From: an uncultured Lewinella sp.
GTDB taxonomy: Bacteria; Bacteroidota; Bacteroidia; Chitinophagales; Saprospiraceae
Length of the DNA: 12,343 bases
Reading direction: 5' to 3'
Assembly (NCBI GenBank): GCA_938021455.1
Contig: CALIGP010000059.1
Coordinates: 1-12,343 of the forward strand
Position 1 is the first letter of the stretch, and each line of letters starts with the position of its first letter. The position numbers were made by a program, and so were the translations under genes. The notes beneath the pieces are model-generated. The model searched no databases and was not told where the DNA came from. It was given only the letters and a program-made list of their open reading frames with translations. Positions 5,881 through 12,343 of this stretch are shown piece by piece.

Positions 5881-6969
5881 ATGAACCGAAAAAGAATTTT
5901 CTCTACCAAACACTTACCTCCAAATAACTTTAGCTTAGGTGTTTTCAGCCTGTTCTTTGCAGGCTTGCTTTTGCTGAACCTGGCGGCCTGTGCAAAACCC
6001 CTTGAAAAATCGGATGGGAATAATGGGGATGCCATCGCTGAGGATGGTTTGATTGAAAGCGCGATAGATCTCACGGATAAAACCATTGGCTACTGTACAC
6101 CATCTCTGAACGCGCCTTACTACCAGGCTTTGCTAAAAAGCATCAAGGAGACGACGGAAAGTAACGGAATGACGTTCCTTTCTGCGGATGGTCAGGACGA
6201 TATTAATAAACAAGTTTCCGCAGTAGAAGACTTGATCACAAGGGGGGTAGATGCTCTGTTGTTAAATCCGAAAGACCCGGATGCTCTGGTGGGGGTTACA
6301 AAGCTGGCCAAAGCAGCGGGAATTCCTGTTTTCATTATCGATAGCTCTATTGATCCTTCTGCGGAATACGTTACCACCGTTCAGTCCAACAACCTAGCGA
6401 ACGGTGCATTAGCGGGGGAGTGGCTAGCCGAAAAATTTGGTAAGAAGCCGATGAGGATGGCACTTCTAAGTGGTAACGCTGGCAACCCCGTAGGCAGAAC
6501 CCGTAAACAAGGCCTATTGCAAGGTATCACCGAAGAGCAATTAAGGAGCTTAGGGTACATAGATATGGACATAAAAACGCAAGCTTACACAGATTGGTCC
6601 TACGCCGGCGGCTTAAAGGCGATGGAAGATATATTGGTCGCACATCCAGACATAAATGTCGTTATCACCGAATCTGATGTTTGTGTCTTAGGCGCGATAA
6701 AAGCGATTGCGCAAGCGGGGAAAACGGATGACATCTTAATCGTTGCCGCGGCGGATGGGCAAAAAGAAGCCATCAAGTACATCATGGATACTGATTTTTA
6801 CGGTTGTACGGCGATGAACAGTCCCGTGCAGATTGGCAAAAATGCCGTTAACTACGCGGTTCAATACCTGAACGGGAAAACGGACTTCCCCAAAACGTCC
6901 TTCACTCCTCCATTGCTCATTACCAAGAAAAACGCTGCGGAGTATTACAACCCTGCGGCTTTGTTTTAG
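5881..6969 (+). CDS. Sugar-type ABC transporter substrate-binding lipoprotein (RbsB-like fold), 362 aa
   Basis: A rather long basic N-terminus leads to a lipoprotein signal with lipobox LAAC (Cys37), so the mature protein is lipid-anchored. The rest is a type-I periplasmic binding protein (Peripla_BP_4): IGYCTPSLNAPYYQALLKSIKETTE, the LITRGVDALLLNPKDPDAL helix/strand, GIPVFIIDSS, GNAGNPVGRTRKQG, VVITESDVCVLGAIKAI, AAADGQ, and MNSPVQIGKNAV. Aligned by eye with E. coli RbsB, several ligand positions differ: the Arg after the pocket Asp is Ser, the pocket Asn is Ser, the Phe of GFDG is Ala, and the late Gln is Asn. The ligand is therefore probably a small sugar or polyol other than ribose, or another compound. 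TAAAGGG at 5871-5877 could act as ribosome binding site. First gene of the importer operon. Confidence 0.92.
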   Translation: MNRKRIFSTKHLPPNNFSLGVFSLFFAGLLLLNLAACAKPLEKSDGNNGDAIAEDGLIESAIDLTDKTIGYCTPSLNAPYYQALLKSIKETTESNGMTFLSADGQDDINKQVSAVEDLITRGVDALLLNPKDPDALVGVTKLAKAAGIPVFIIDSSIDPSAEYVTTVQSNNLANGALAGEWLAEKFGKKPMRMALLSGNAGNPVGRTRKQGLLQGITEEQLRSLGYIDMDIKTQAYTDWSYAGGLKAMEDILVAHPDINVVITESDVCVLGAIKAIAQAGKTDDILIVAAADGQKEAIKYIMDTDFYGCTAMNSPVQIGKNAVNYAVQYLNGKTDFPKTSFTPPLLITKKNAAEYYNPAALF

Positions 6970-6999
6970 AGCGTATCTTAATTGGAAACTTCTGTTGAA

Positions 7000-8517
7000 A
7001 TGCAAAATTCTACGAGTGAATACAGGCTGGAGATGTCTGGAATATCAAAGCGTTTTGGCGTCGTTTCGGTGCTGGAAAATGTCAACCTTAAAGTGAAGCA
7101 TGGGGAAATTCACGCCTTGCTGGGCGAGAATGGTGCGGGAAAATCCACCCTGATGAAGATCTTGAGCGGTGTGCACCAGAAGGATGCCGGGCGGGTGGTA
7201 CTCAATGGTAAAGAAATTGCCCCAAAGAACACGCACGACGGTCAGGTTTTAGGAATAAATGTGGTCTATCAGGAATTATCCCTGGTCAATGATCTGTCGG
7301 TCGCCGAAAATATTTATTTGCACAAGCTTGGTGCCAGTAAATTCTGGATGAACTGGAAGAAAATTAATAAGGATGCGCAAGAATTGATTGATTCCCTGGG
7401 CTTTAAAATTGACGCTACGGCTAAAGTGAGGGATCTAAGTATTGTACAAAAACAAGTGGTTGAAATTGCCAAGGCGATTTCTGAAGACACCGAAATACTG
7501 GTCTTAGATGAGCCCACCACCGTGTTTGACCCTACAGACACGCAGAAGCTTTTTGACAATTTATTCAAGCTAAAGGAAAGGGGCATCTCGATAATTTACA
7601 TCTCCCATCACCTGGAAGAAATTTTCAAGATTGCCGACACGGTTACGGTATTAAGAGATGGAGTTGATACGGGAAGCATCCCCGTTAAAGAAACAGATAC
7701 GGATGGTGTTATCCAGCTGATGATTGGTAGAAAGCTGGAAGATTTGTATCCGGAAAGAAATTCAACCCTTGGTGGGGCACCGATATTTGAGGTAAAAAAT
7801 CTTTCCGCAAAAGATACGCTGGTTCACGATGTCTCTTTTGCCGTCAGGCCCGGAGAAGTGCTGGGCATTGCAGGTCTGGGAGGAAGCGGGAGAACAGAAA
7901 CGGCTAAACTGATCTTTGGCGCAGACCGGAAAAAATCGGGCCAGATTTTTCTGAATGGAGAAGAAATAGCTACCAGGTCACCGTCCGAAGCTGTAGACCA
8001 TAACATTGGCCTCGTGTCTGAAAACAGGAAAGAGGAAGGGGTTTTTCTACCACTATCCATTCAGAAAAACATCAGCGTAACTGACTTCTCGGCCATTTCA
8101 GGAAAGTTTGGCTTCATTAATGCGGAGAACGAGAGCAAAAACGTCAACAACCTGATTGAGAAATTAAACATAAAAACCCCCAGTGCGGAGGTGCCCGTTA
8201 AAAACTTGAGCGGCGGCAACCAGCAAAAGGTTGCCCTGGCGAAATGGCTCAGTATTGACAGCAAGGTCATTCTCATTGACGAGCCTACGCGTGGTGTTGA
8301 CGTAGGTGCGAAAGTGGAGATTTACAGCCTCATCAATGAAGTCGCCCAAAACGGCGTCGGCGTAATTGTGATTTCTTCAGACATGCCAGAAATTATGGGC
8401 ATCGCAGATCGAATCCTGGTCATGCATGAAGGCACGATATACGGTGAACTGTCTAAAGAAGAGTTCACTGAAGAAAACATACTGCGCTTCGCCATTGGCG
8501 AACCGTTGAAAAAATAA
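7000..8517 (+). CDS. Sugar ABC transporter ATP-binding protein with two nucleotide-binding domains (RbsA/MglA type), 505 aa
   Basis: The start is taken at ATG 7000; an in-frame TTG at 6982 would add six residues but is less likely. NBD1 has Walker A GENGAGKST (42-50), an LSIVQKQ signature (146-152), Walker B ILVLDEPT (166-173) and the H-loop ISHH. NBD2 has the degenerate Walker A typical of this family (GLGGSGRTE, 292-300), the canonical signature LSGGNQQ (403-409), and Walker B VILIDEPTRGVD (423-434). The expected switch His is absent in NBD2 (VISSDMPEIM), as usual for the family. Length matches RbsA. The D-loop after Walker B of NBD1 reads TVFDPTD where relatives usually have AALT. It powers uptake with the 8536 permease. 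It follows the binding-protein gene by 30 bp and precedes the permease by 18 bp. Confidence 0.95.
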   Translation: MQNSTSEYRLEMSGISKRFGVVSVLENVNLKVKHGEIHALLGENGAGKSTLMKILSGVHQKDAGRVVLNGKEIAPKNTHDGQVLGINVVYQELSLVNDLSVAENIYLHKLGASKFWMNWKKINKDAQELIDSLGFKIDATAKVRDLSIVQKQVVEIAKAISEDTEILVLDEPTTVFDPTDTQKLFDNLFKLKERGISIIYISHHLEEIFKIADTVTVLRDGVDTGSIPVKETDTDGVIQLMIGRKLEDLYPERNSTLGGAPIFEVKNLSAKDTLVHDVSFAVRPGEVLGIAGLGGSGRTETAKLIFGADRKKSGQIFLNGEEIATRSPSEAVDHNIGLVSENRKEEGVFLPLSIQKNISVTDFSAISGKFGFINAENESKNVNNLIEKLNIKTPSAEVPVKNLSGGNQQKVALAKWLSIDSKVILIDEPTRGVDVGAKVEIYSLINEVAQNGVGVIVISSDMPEIMGIADRILVMHEGTIYGELSKEEFTEENILRFAIGEPLKK

Positions 8518-8535
8518 TTCGAAAATTTACAAGCA

Positions 8536-9504
8536 ATGGCTTCAAGCTCAAAGGAACAACTAAGCAGTCCGGGAGGGATTCTTCCGTTTTTGATAAAGTA
8601 CAATACGGTATTCATCTTCGTTTTACTCGTTGTGTTTTCGGCCTTTATTTCTGATGTTTTTTTCACTTCCGTCAACCTGAGCAACCTGCTGAAGCAAGTA
8701 TCCGGAATAGGTATCATCAGTATTGGTATGCTGATCGTGATTCTTACGGGTGGAATTGATTTGTCCGTAGGCTCCATGATCGCGTTACTAGCGGTAGCTT
8801 TTGCACTGCTGGTGAATATTTTTGCTTTACCGCTGGCCATCTTAATGACGATAGCCATTGGTTTTAGCTTAGGGAGCGTATCCGGATATCTGGTAGCCTA
8901 TCAGAAAATGGCACCGTTTATTGCGACGCTGGCACTGATGACCGTTGCGCGAGGCTTGGCATTTATCTATTCTAAGGGCTCACCGATTACCTTCGACACC
9001 TACGGCGGTTTGTACATGTCAAATTTTGCCAATAACTCCTTTTTGGGCATCCCCAACATTGCCATCGTTTTTTTCATTATCGTAATTCTGGCCATGATCA
9101 TGCTTCGCTATAATGTCTTTGGCCGGGTAATCATCGCCATTGGAAGTAACGAAGAAGCTTCTCGCCTGTCGGGCCTCAAAGTAAATAAATACAAGTTCCT
9201 GGTGTATGCAATTTCAGGCGCCTTAGCGGCCATTGCCGCCATCATTGTGGCCTCAAGAACCAATCTAGGCTCTCCTAACATGGGCATGGCCTGGGAGCTG
9301 GATGCCATTGCTGCGGTCGTTATTGGGGGAGCCAGTTTAAGTGGTGGCAGAGGGACGGCTATAAACACCTTAATGGGCGTATTAATATTAGGCTTGATCA
9401 GTAATATCCTGAACTTACTAAATGTACCTTCTTATCCACAGCAGGTAGTAAAGGGGGCGATCATCATATTTGCTGTTTTGTTGCAGCGGTTTGAAAATAA
9501 GTAG
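8536..9504 (+). CDS. Sugar ABC transporter permease (RbsC/AraH type, BPD_transp_2), 322 aa
   Basis: The product is very hydrophobic, with about eight to ten membrane segments starting at 22-40 (YNTVFIFVLLVVFSAFIS). Family landmarks are GIGIISIGMLIVILTGGIDLS followed by VGS (57-80), YQKMAPFIATLALMTVARG (122-140), the cytoplasmic ATPase-contact loop AIGSNEEASRLSGLKVNKYK (201-220), and ELDAIAAVVIGGASLSGGRG (254-273). One permease gene is present, so the channel is presumably a homodimer, as in the ribose system. The ATG at 8536 lies in an A-rich leader (AAAATTTACAAGCA), typical for this phylum. It is the last gene of the operon; its stop is only 4 bp from the stop of the convergent lipoprotein gene and no terminator hairpin is visible between them. 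Confidence 0.94.
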   Translation: MASSSKEQLSSPGGILPFLIKYNTVFIFVLLVVFSAFISDVFFTSVNLSNLLKQVSGIGIISIGMLIVILTGGIDLSVGSMIALLAVAFALLVNIFALPLAILMTIAIGFSLGSVSGYLVAYQKMAPFIATLALMTVARGLAFIYSKGSPITFDTYGGLYMSNFANNSFLGIPNIAIVFFIIVILAMIMLRYNVFGRVIIAIGSNEEASRLSGLKVNKYKFLVYAISGALAAIAAIIVASRTNLGSPNMGMAWELDAIAAVVIGGASLSGGRGTAINTLMGVLILGLISNILNLLNVPSYPQQVVKGAIIIFAVLLQRFENK

Positions 9505-9508
9505 TCCC

Positions 9509-10372
9509 CTACTTCCGCCGCCGCTTCCGTTTCCCCACGCCATGCTTCCTAAGCTTCGTCGCTTCACTGGCCACGTACAGCCAGCGCTCATCGTAAAAAT
9601 CAACCGCCTCGAACTGGGTGGGCCAGAACCAGGCGAGGTTACGGCGGTGTAGCCGGCCGCGGAGAAACTTCCCGCCGGGATAATCGATGAGGGTAATGAG
9701 GGAAGCCGCGCCGCTGGGCCAGAAGCCGCCCAGCATTTTGAAGTTATAAGCGGTGAGGACTAGCTGGTGGCGAACCGTGTCCAGGGCCGCAGCGGTGACA
9801 ACGCGGCGGGGGAGGTATAAACTGTCGATCAACTCCGCCTCGTAGCTGCCGGGCTGCGCCGGCAGCCGGTAGTGGTAGGTGTAGAAACGGCCCTTGCCAA
9901 AAAGCTGGTCTTTGGTAAACAGGTGGAGGTAGCCCCCCTGAAAGACCATCGCTTCACAGTTGTAATTGCCGGGCTGATCACGCCCGCCGCCGTCCTGACC
10001 GGGGTAGGTGAAGCGGATAGCAGACGTTTTACCCGTAGCGGGATCAAAACGATATATCTGGTGTTCTTTTTGCCGGCCGGCGTTATTGCCGAAGTCGCCG
10101 AGGTAGTAGTTGCCGGCGCCGTCTACCGTCAGGTCTTCGTAGTCGAAGGCGGGGGCGGAGAGGGTATCCTGGGCCAGGAGTTGGCCGGTTTTGTCCGTCG
10201 TGTAGAGGTAGGGGCCGTCTCCGCTATCATTGTGCCAGACGAAGCGGTCTCCGCTGATGGCCAGTCCCGAAGCCTCGGCCAGCTCTGGTCCCAGACGGAT
10301 GGTTTTGGGTGGGTAGGTCGCACAGGAGAACATTGCAAGGAATAAGCAAAGGGGAAGAAGACGAAGAATCAT
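9509..10372 (-). CDS. Lipoprotein of unknown function, probably beta-propeller-like, 287 aa
   Basis: The start was set at ATG 10372, which gives a clean lipoprotein signal MILRLLPLCLFLAMFSC (lipobox MFSC, Cys17); an in-frame GTG at 10447 would bury this signal behind 25 residues. The mature part has repeated strand-rich segments with short motifs: EASGLAISGDRFVWHNDSGDG, FDYEDLTVDGAGNYYLGDFG followed by NNAGR, NYNCEAMVFQGGYLHLFTKD, VVTAAALDTVRHQLVLTAYNF, and FEAVDFYDERWLYVASE. These look like blades of a propeller of the SdiA-regulated/esterase-like kind, but no family is assigned with certainty. The C-terminus is strikingly basic (RKHGVGKRKRRRK). Base composition is clearly GC-richer than the adjacent transporter genes. 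It is convergent with the permease and divergent from the HNH pair. Confidence 0.82.
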   Translation of the reverse strand: MILRLLPLCLFLAMFSCATYPPKTIRLGPELAEASGLAISGDRFVWHNDSGDGPYLYTTDKTGQLLAQDTLSAPAFDYEDLTVDGAGNYYLGDFGNNAGRQKEHQIYRFDPATGKTSAIRFTYPGQDGGGRDQPGNYNCEAMVFQGGYLHLFTKDQLFGKGRFYTYHYRLPAQPGSYEAELIDSLYLPRRVVTAAALDTVRHQLVLTAYNFKMLGGFWPSGAASLITLIDYPGGKFLRGRLHRRNLAWFWPTQFEAVDFYDERWLYVASEATKLRKHGVGKRKRRRK

Positions 10373-10376
10373 GGGG

Positions 10377-10384
10377 CAAAGGTA
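10377..10384 (-). promoter_or_regulatory. Candidate -7 promoter element TACCTTTG for the lipoprotein gene
   Basis: Read on the minus strand this is an exact match to the Bacteroidota -7 consensus TAnnTTTG. No convincing TTG/TTTG -33 element is found at the usual distance. The box ends 4 nt before the ATG at 10372, so transcription from it would begin at or next to the start codon, giving a leaderless or near-leaderless mRNA. A chance match in a 186-bp spacer is possible. Confidence 0.35.
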
Positions 10385-10558
10385 TTGACTTGCAGCGATC
10401 GTTCCTTGCTCTTTAACCTCCCCTTGCACCCGCGTTTGCGCCCCCACTAAGCTTGCCGAAGTGCCCCCAAAATCACCCTTCCAGGAAAAATGTTACTGAT
10501 TAAGAACCATTTACCCCCGAAAAAGCGTTAATTTAGTATCAACTAACGTCCTCTTACC

Positions 10559-10804
10559 TTGGTAGCTACCAGTAAATTACTCGAACGCGTCGTCCATGTG
10601 ATCTCGGATTTTCCCTCTCCTGAGCAGGTGATGTCTTTGCGTGCGACGCAGGAAGAGGAGTCGCGCCTGGATCAACTAGAGGCAAAAAACGCCGCCGGCA
10701 CGCTCACTATTTCCGAAAGATTGGAGCTCGAGCACTACCTGATTGCCGAGCACATGGTCAGAATGGCCAAAACCAATGCGTTCAGCCGCTTGAAGGGCGC
10801 GTGA
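10559..10804 (+). CDS. Small protein paired with the HNH endonuclease, 81 aa
   Basis: An upstream in-frame stop at 10544 leaves TTG at 10559 as the only plausible start for the full frame; the first ATG (10631) would give 57 residues. The product is charged and helical with no signal peptide or membrane segment. Residues 21-81 (SPEQVMSLRATQEEESRLDQ, then AGTLTISERLELEHYLIAEHMVRMAK) match the pattern of small acidic proteins (AGTLTPEE ... ELEEY ... EH) encoded just ahead of HNH nucleases in many bacteria, as remembered rather than searched. The stop codon overlaps the GTG of the nuclease gene by 4 bp, so the two should be translationally coupled. An antitoxin-like or accessory role is conceivable but unproven. 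Confidence 0.72.
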   Translation: MVATSKLLERVVHVISDFPSPEQVMSLRATQEEESRLDQLEAKNAAGTLTISERLELEHYLIAEHMVRMAKTNAFSRLKGA

Positions 10805-11220
10805 GTAAGACCTACATACCTCAGATCTTAAGAAGGCAAATTCGCGCTGCCGCCAGCGAATGCTGCGAATACTGCCTGGTGCCCGAAGCGATGGCTTTTG
10901 CCAGCTTCCACATTGATCACATCATCAGCGAAAAACAAGGCGGAGCAACCTCCTATCCTAATCTAGCCCTCGCCTGCCGCCCCTGCAATATCAGCAAAGG
11001 CGCCAGCATCGTCGCGTATTCCGGCGAATGGGACGAATTCACCCGCCTTTACCATCCCCGGCAAGACGCCTGGGCGGACCACTTCGAGTTGCTCGAATCC
11101 GGTCTCATCAAACCCCTCAGCCGTATCGCCTTTGGCACCTTACAAATTATGGGCATTAATGACGATGCACGGGTGATCGAACGGGGATCTTTGCTGGATC
11201 GGGGGATTATAGTTTTGTAG
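10801..11220 (+). CDS. HNH endonuclease family protein, 139 aa
   Basis: Starts at GTG 10801 inside the stop of the preceding gene (GTGA overlap). The N-terminal half is a compact zinc-type HNH domain: CEYC (Cys22/Cys25), FHIDHI (His37, Asp39, His40), NLALAC (Asn54, Cys59), and CRPCNISKG (Cys62, Asn63, Lys66). The two CxxC pairs probably bind a structural zinc, and the DH plus Asn form the metal-dependent nick/cleavage site. The C-terminal half (YHPRQDAWADHFELLESGLI, then a segment ending in GINDDARVIERG) is the extension seen in the group of HNH proteins with a small partner upstream. All key residues are present, so activity is expected on DNA. Target and biological role (defence, toxin, mobile DNA) are not shown by the sequence. 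Confidence 0.88.
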   Translation: MSKTYIPQILRRQIRAAASECCEYCLVPEAMAFASFHIDHIISEKQGGATSYPNLALACRPCNISKGASIVAYSGEWDEFTRLYHPRQDAWADHFELLESGLIKPLSRIAFGTLQIMGINDDARVIERGSLLDRGIIVL

Positions 11221-11222
11221 AA

Positions 11223-11307
11223 GGTAGTGTGGTAGTCGGTAGTGCGGTAGACGGTAGAAAGCCTACAATTCTACCGACTACCGTCTACAAAACTACCGTC
11301 TACATCG
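11223..11307. repeat. Cluster of 15-nt repeats arranged as an inverted pair of arrays
   Basis: GGTAG begins at 11223, 11231, 11238, 11246 and 11253 (steps of 8, 7, 8, 7), so 11223-11237 and 11238-11252 are two copies of a 15-nt unit differing at two positions. The right side carries the complementary orientation: CTACC at 11271, 11278 and 11293, and CTACCGTCTAC twice (11278-11288, 11293-11303). The two halves can fold: 11247-11259 pairs with 11269-11281 with one mismatch around a 9-nt loop. The right array runs into the stop codon of the dipeptidase gene (11300-11302). It lies between two convergent genes and could act as a bidirectional terminator, though no long T-run is present. Confidence 0.75.
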
Positions 11308-12343
11308 CCGCCGCTTCCACCGCTTTCCATACCCGCAGCACATTGCCCGAACACATCTTCTTGATGTCTTCATCGGAGTAGCCGCGTTTGAGGAGGGTGT
11401 AGATGAGGTTGGGGTAGTCCGCCACGTCCTTCAGGCCGGTGGGCAGAGAATCGCCAACGCCGTCAAAGTCGGAGCCGAAGCCAACGTGGTCTACGCCGGC
11501 CAGTTCTACGACACGATCGATGTGATCGGCGACCATTTCGAGGTCGGAATAAAGCGTGGGAAACTCTTCCTGGAAAGCTTCCTGCATTTCGTCAGTGCCT
11601 TCGTCGCCATATTTCATGTCTTTAGCGGCCAGTCGTTCCATAAAGACGCCGCGCAGGCTGTCTTGCCGGCTTCGCAGCACACCATCGAGGAAAGTCGAGC
11701 CGAAGTTGATCTGGATGACGCCACCTTCTTCACCTAAACGCTTGATCATATCGTCGTCCATATTCCGCTCAAAATCAGGGGTGAAGTACCGGACGCTGGA
11801 GTGGCTGGCGATCATGGGTACATCGGTCATTTCCACTACTTGCCAGAAGGTTTTATCGCTTACGTGGCTGATGTCGACCATGATCCCAACGCGATTCATT
11901 TCCTTGACAACGTCGCGGCCAAAATCACTCAGGCCGCCGTGGGTACCCGTGGTGTCGTAGCTGCTGTCACAGATCAGGTTATCCTTGGCGTGGGTCAGGG
12001 TGATGTAGCGAATACCTTTGTCGTAGTACTCCTGCACCCGTTCGATTTTGTCTTCGATCGGGCTACCATTCTCCATACCCATGGGCAGGCTCATCACGCC
12101 ATCTTCGAAGTTTTGCAGCAGCTGCTTGGTGCTGGTGGTAATGCGAAATTTATCGGGGTGGGCATCGGCGATACCCTTGACCATATTGATCAGCGTGTCT
12201 GCCAGAGCGGGGCTTTCGCCGGGCTCTTTTTGGAGGCCGCTAGGGATATAGATGGACATAAAGGGTGCGTCCAGACCTCCTTCCACGGCGCGGACGTAAT
12301 CGAAGTCCCCGGCGTCGGTTTCGATGGGGATACCGAGGTATTC
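11300..12343 (-). CDS. Membrane dipeptidase family protein (peptidase M19), N-terminus outside window
   Basis: The frame is open to the right edge (347 residues seen), so the N-terminal HxD zinc ligands are not visible. Family landmarks in order are EGGLDAPFMSIYIP, MGMENG (bridging Glu at fragment residue 91), YITLTHAKDNLICDSS, GLSDFGRDVVKEMNRVGIMV followed by DISHVS (His160), VPMIASHSS (His181), GVIQINF, VDHVGFGSDFDGV (Asp292) and CSGNVLRVW near the C-terminus. Members hydrolyse dipeptides, including D-amino-acid-containing and beta-lactam-like ones, with two zinc ions. In Bacteroidota they are usually periplasmic or lipoproteins, which cannot be checked here. The Asn normally found in LTHN is Ala in LTHAKDN. 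The stop codon lies inside a repeat copy. Confidence 0.93.
   Translation of the reverse strand, partial: EYLGIPIETDAGDFDYVRAVEGGLDAPFMSIYIPSGLQKEPGESPALADTLINMVKGIADAHPDKFRITTSTKQLLQNFEDGVMSLPMGMENGSPIEDKIERVQEYYDKGIRYITLTHAKDNLICDSSYDTTGTHGGLSDFGRDVVKEMNRVGIMVDISHVSDKTFWQVVEMTDVPMIASHSSVRYFTPDFERNMDDDMIKRLGEEGGVIQINFGSTFLDGVLRSRQDSLRGVFMERLAAKDMKYGDEGTDEMQEAFQEEFPTLYSDLEMVADHIDRVVELAGVDHVGFGSDFDGVGDSLPTGLKDVADYPNLIYTLLKRGYSDEDIKKMCSGNVLRVWKAVEAAAM

Noticed and set aside
6982..6999. TTG start adding six residues to the ABC ATPase
   Set aside because: The ATG at 7000 gives a normal family N-terminus and length.
8322..8858. 178-residue leftward open frame across the ATPase/permease junction
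   Set aside because: It is antisense to two well-supported genes; its Ser/Thr/Ile/Met-rich composition is typical of a shadow frame.
9872..10345. 157-residue rightward open frame inside the lipoprotein gene
   Set aside because: It is antisense to a gene with a clear signal peptide and has the low-complexity Val/Gly/Ala make-up of a complementary-strand frame.
10373..10447. GTG start adding 25 residues to the lipoprotein
   Set aside because: It would place a hydrophilic stretch ahead of an obvious lipoprotein signal peptide starting at 10372.
11223..11307. CRISPR-like array
   Set aside because: Units are about 15 nt, contiguous and in both orientations, with no unique spacers and no cas genes nearby.

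Overview
The window looks like a chromosomal segment of a Bacteroidota bacterium, probably a Saprospirales/Lewinella-type marine heterotroph. This is inferred from protein style: a TPR membrane protein of a type common in Bacteroidota, an ECF sigma operon with a TPR anti-sigma-like protein, many signal-peptide and lipoprotein genes, weak Shine-Dalgarno sequences with A-rich leaders, and one good match to the Bacteroidota -7 element TAnnTTTG. No rRNA, tRNA or CRISPR array was seen.

Left part (1-978): the C-terminal part of a membrane-anchored TPR protein runs in from the left edge. It is followed by a 326-bp spacer holding a strong intrinsic terminator (23-bp perfect stem) nested inside a second, wider inverted repeat.

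Envelope-stress-like block (979-5423): three small secreted proteins are encoded leftward. Two resemble Spy/CpxP-type periplasmic helical proteins with paired LSxEQ/LNPAQ motifs; the third is unrecognised. Diverging from them is a rightward operon of an ECF sigma factor, a single-pass TPR protein in the anti-sigma position overlapping the sigma gene, and a secreted subtilisin-family (S8) protease with all catalytic residues. Together they suggest an extracytoplasmic stress or surface-sensing regulon, but no part of this wiring is proven by the sequence.

Transport island (about 5469-9504): the 5' quarter of a DDE (IS4-like) transposase gene is cut off 12 bp before a complete three-gene sugar-type ABC importer (lipoprotein binding protein, double-NBD ATPase, permease; RbsB/RbsA/RbsC architecture). 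The importer genes are visibly AT-richer than their flanks and have no adjacent catabolic or kinase gene. This fits acquisition by transfer. Binding-pocket positions differ from E. coli RbsB, so the ligand is probably not ribose.

Right part (9505-12343): a GC-rich lipoprotein gene converges on the permease with a 4-bp gap. Divergent from it is a tightly coupled pair, an 81-aa protein and an HNH endonuclease overlapping by 4 bp. An array of 15-nt repeats arranged as an inverted cluster then separates the HNH gene from a convergent M19 membrane-dipeptidase gene, which leaves the window at the right edge; one repeat copy supplies its stop codon.
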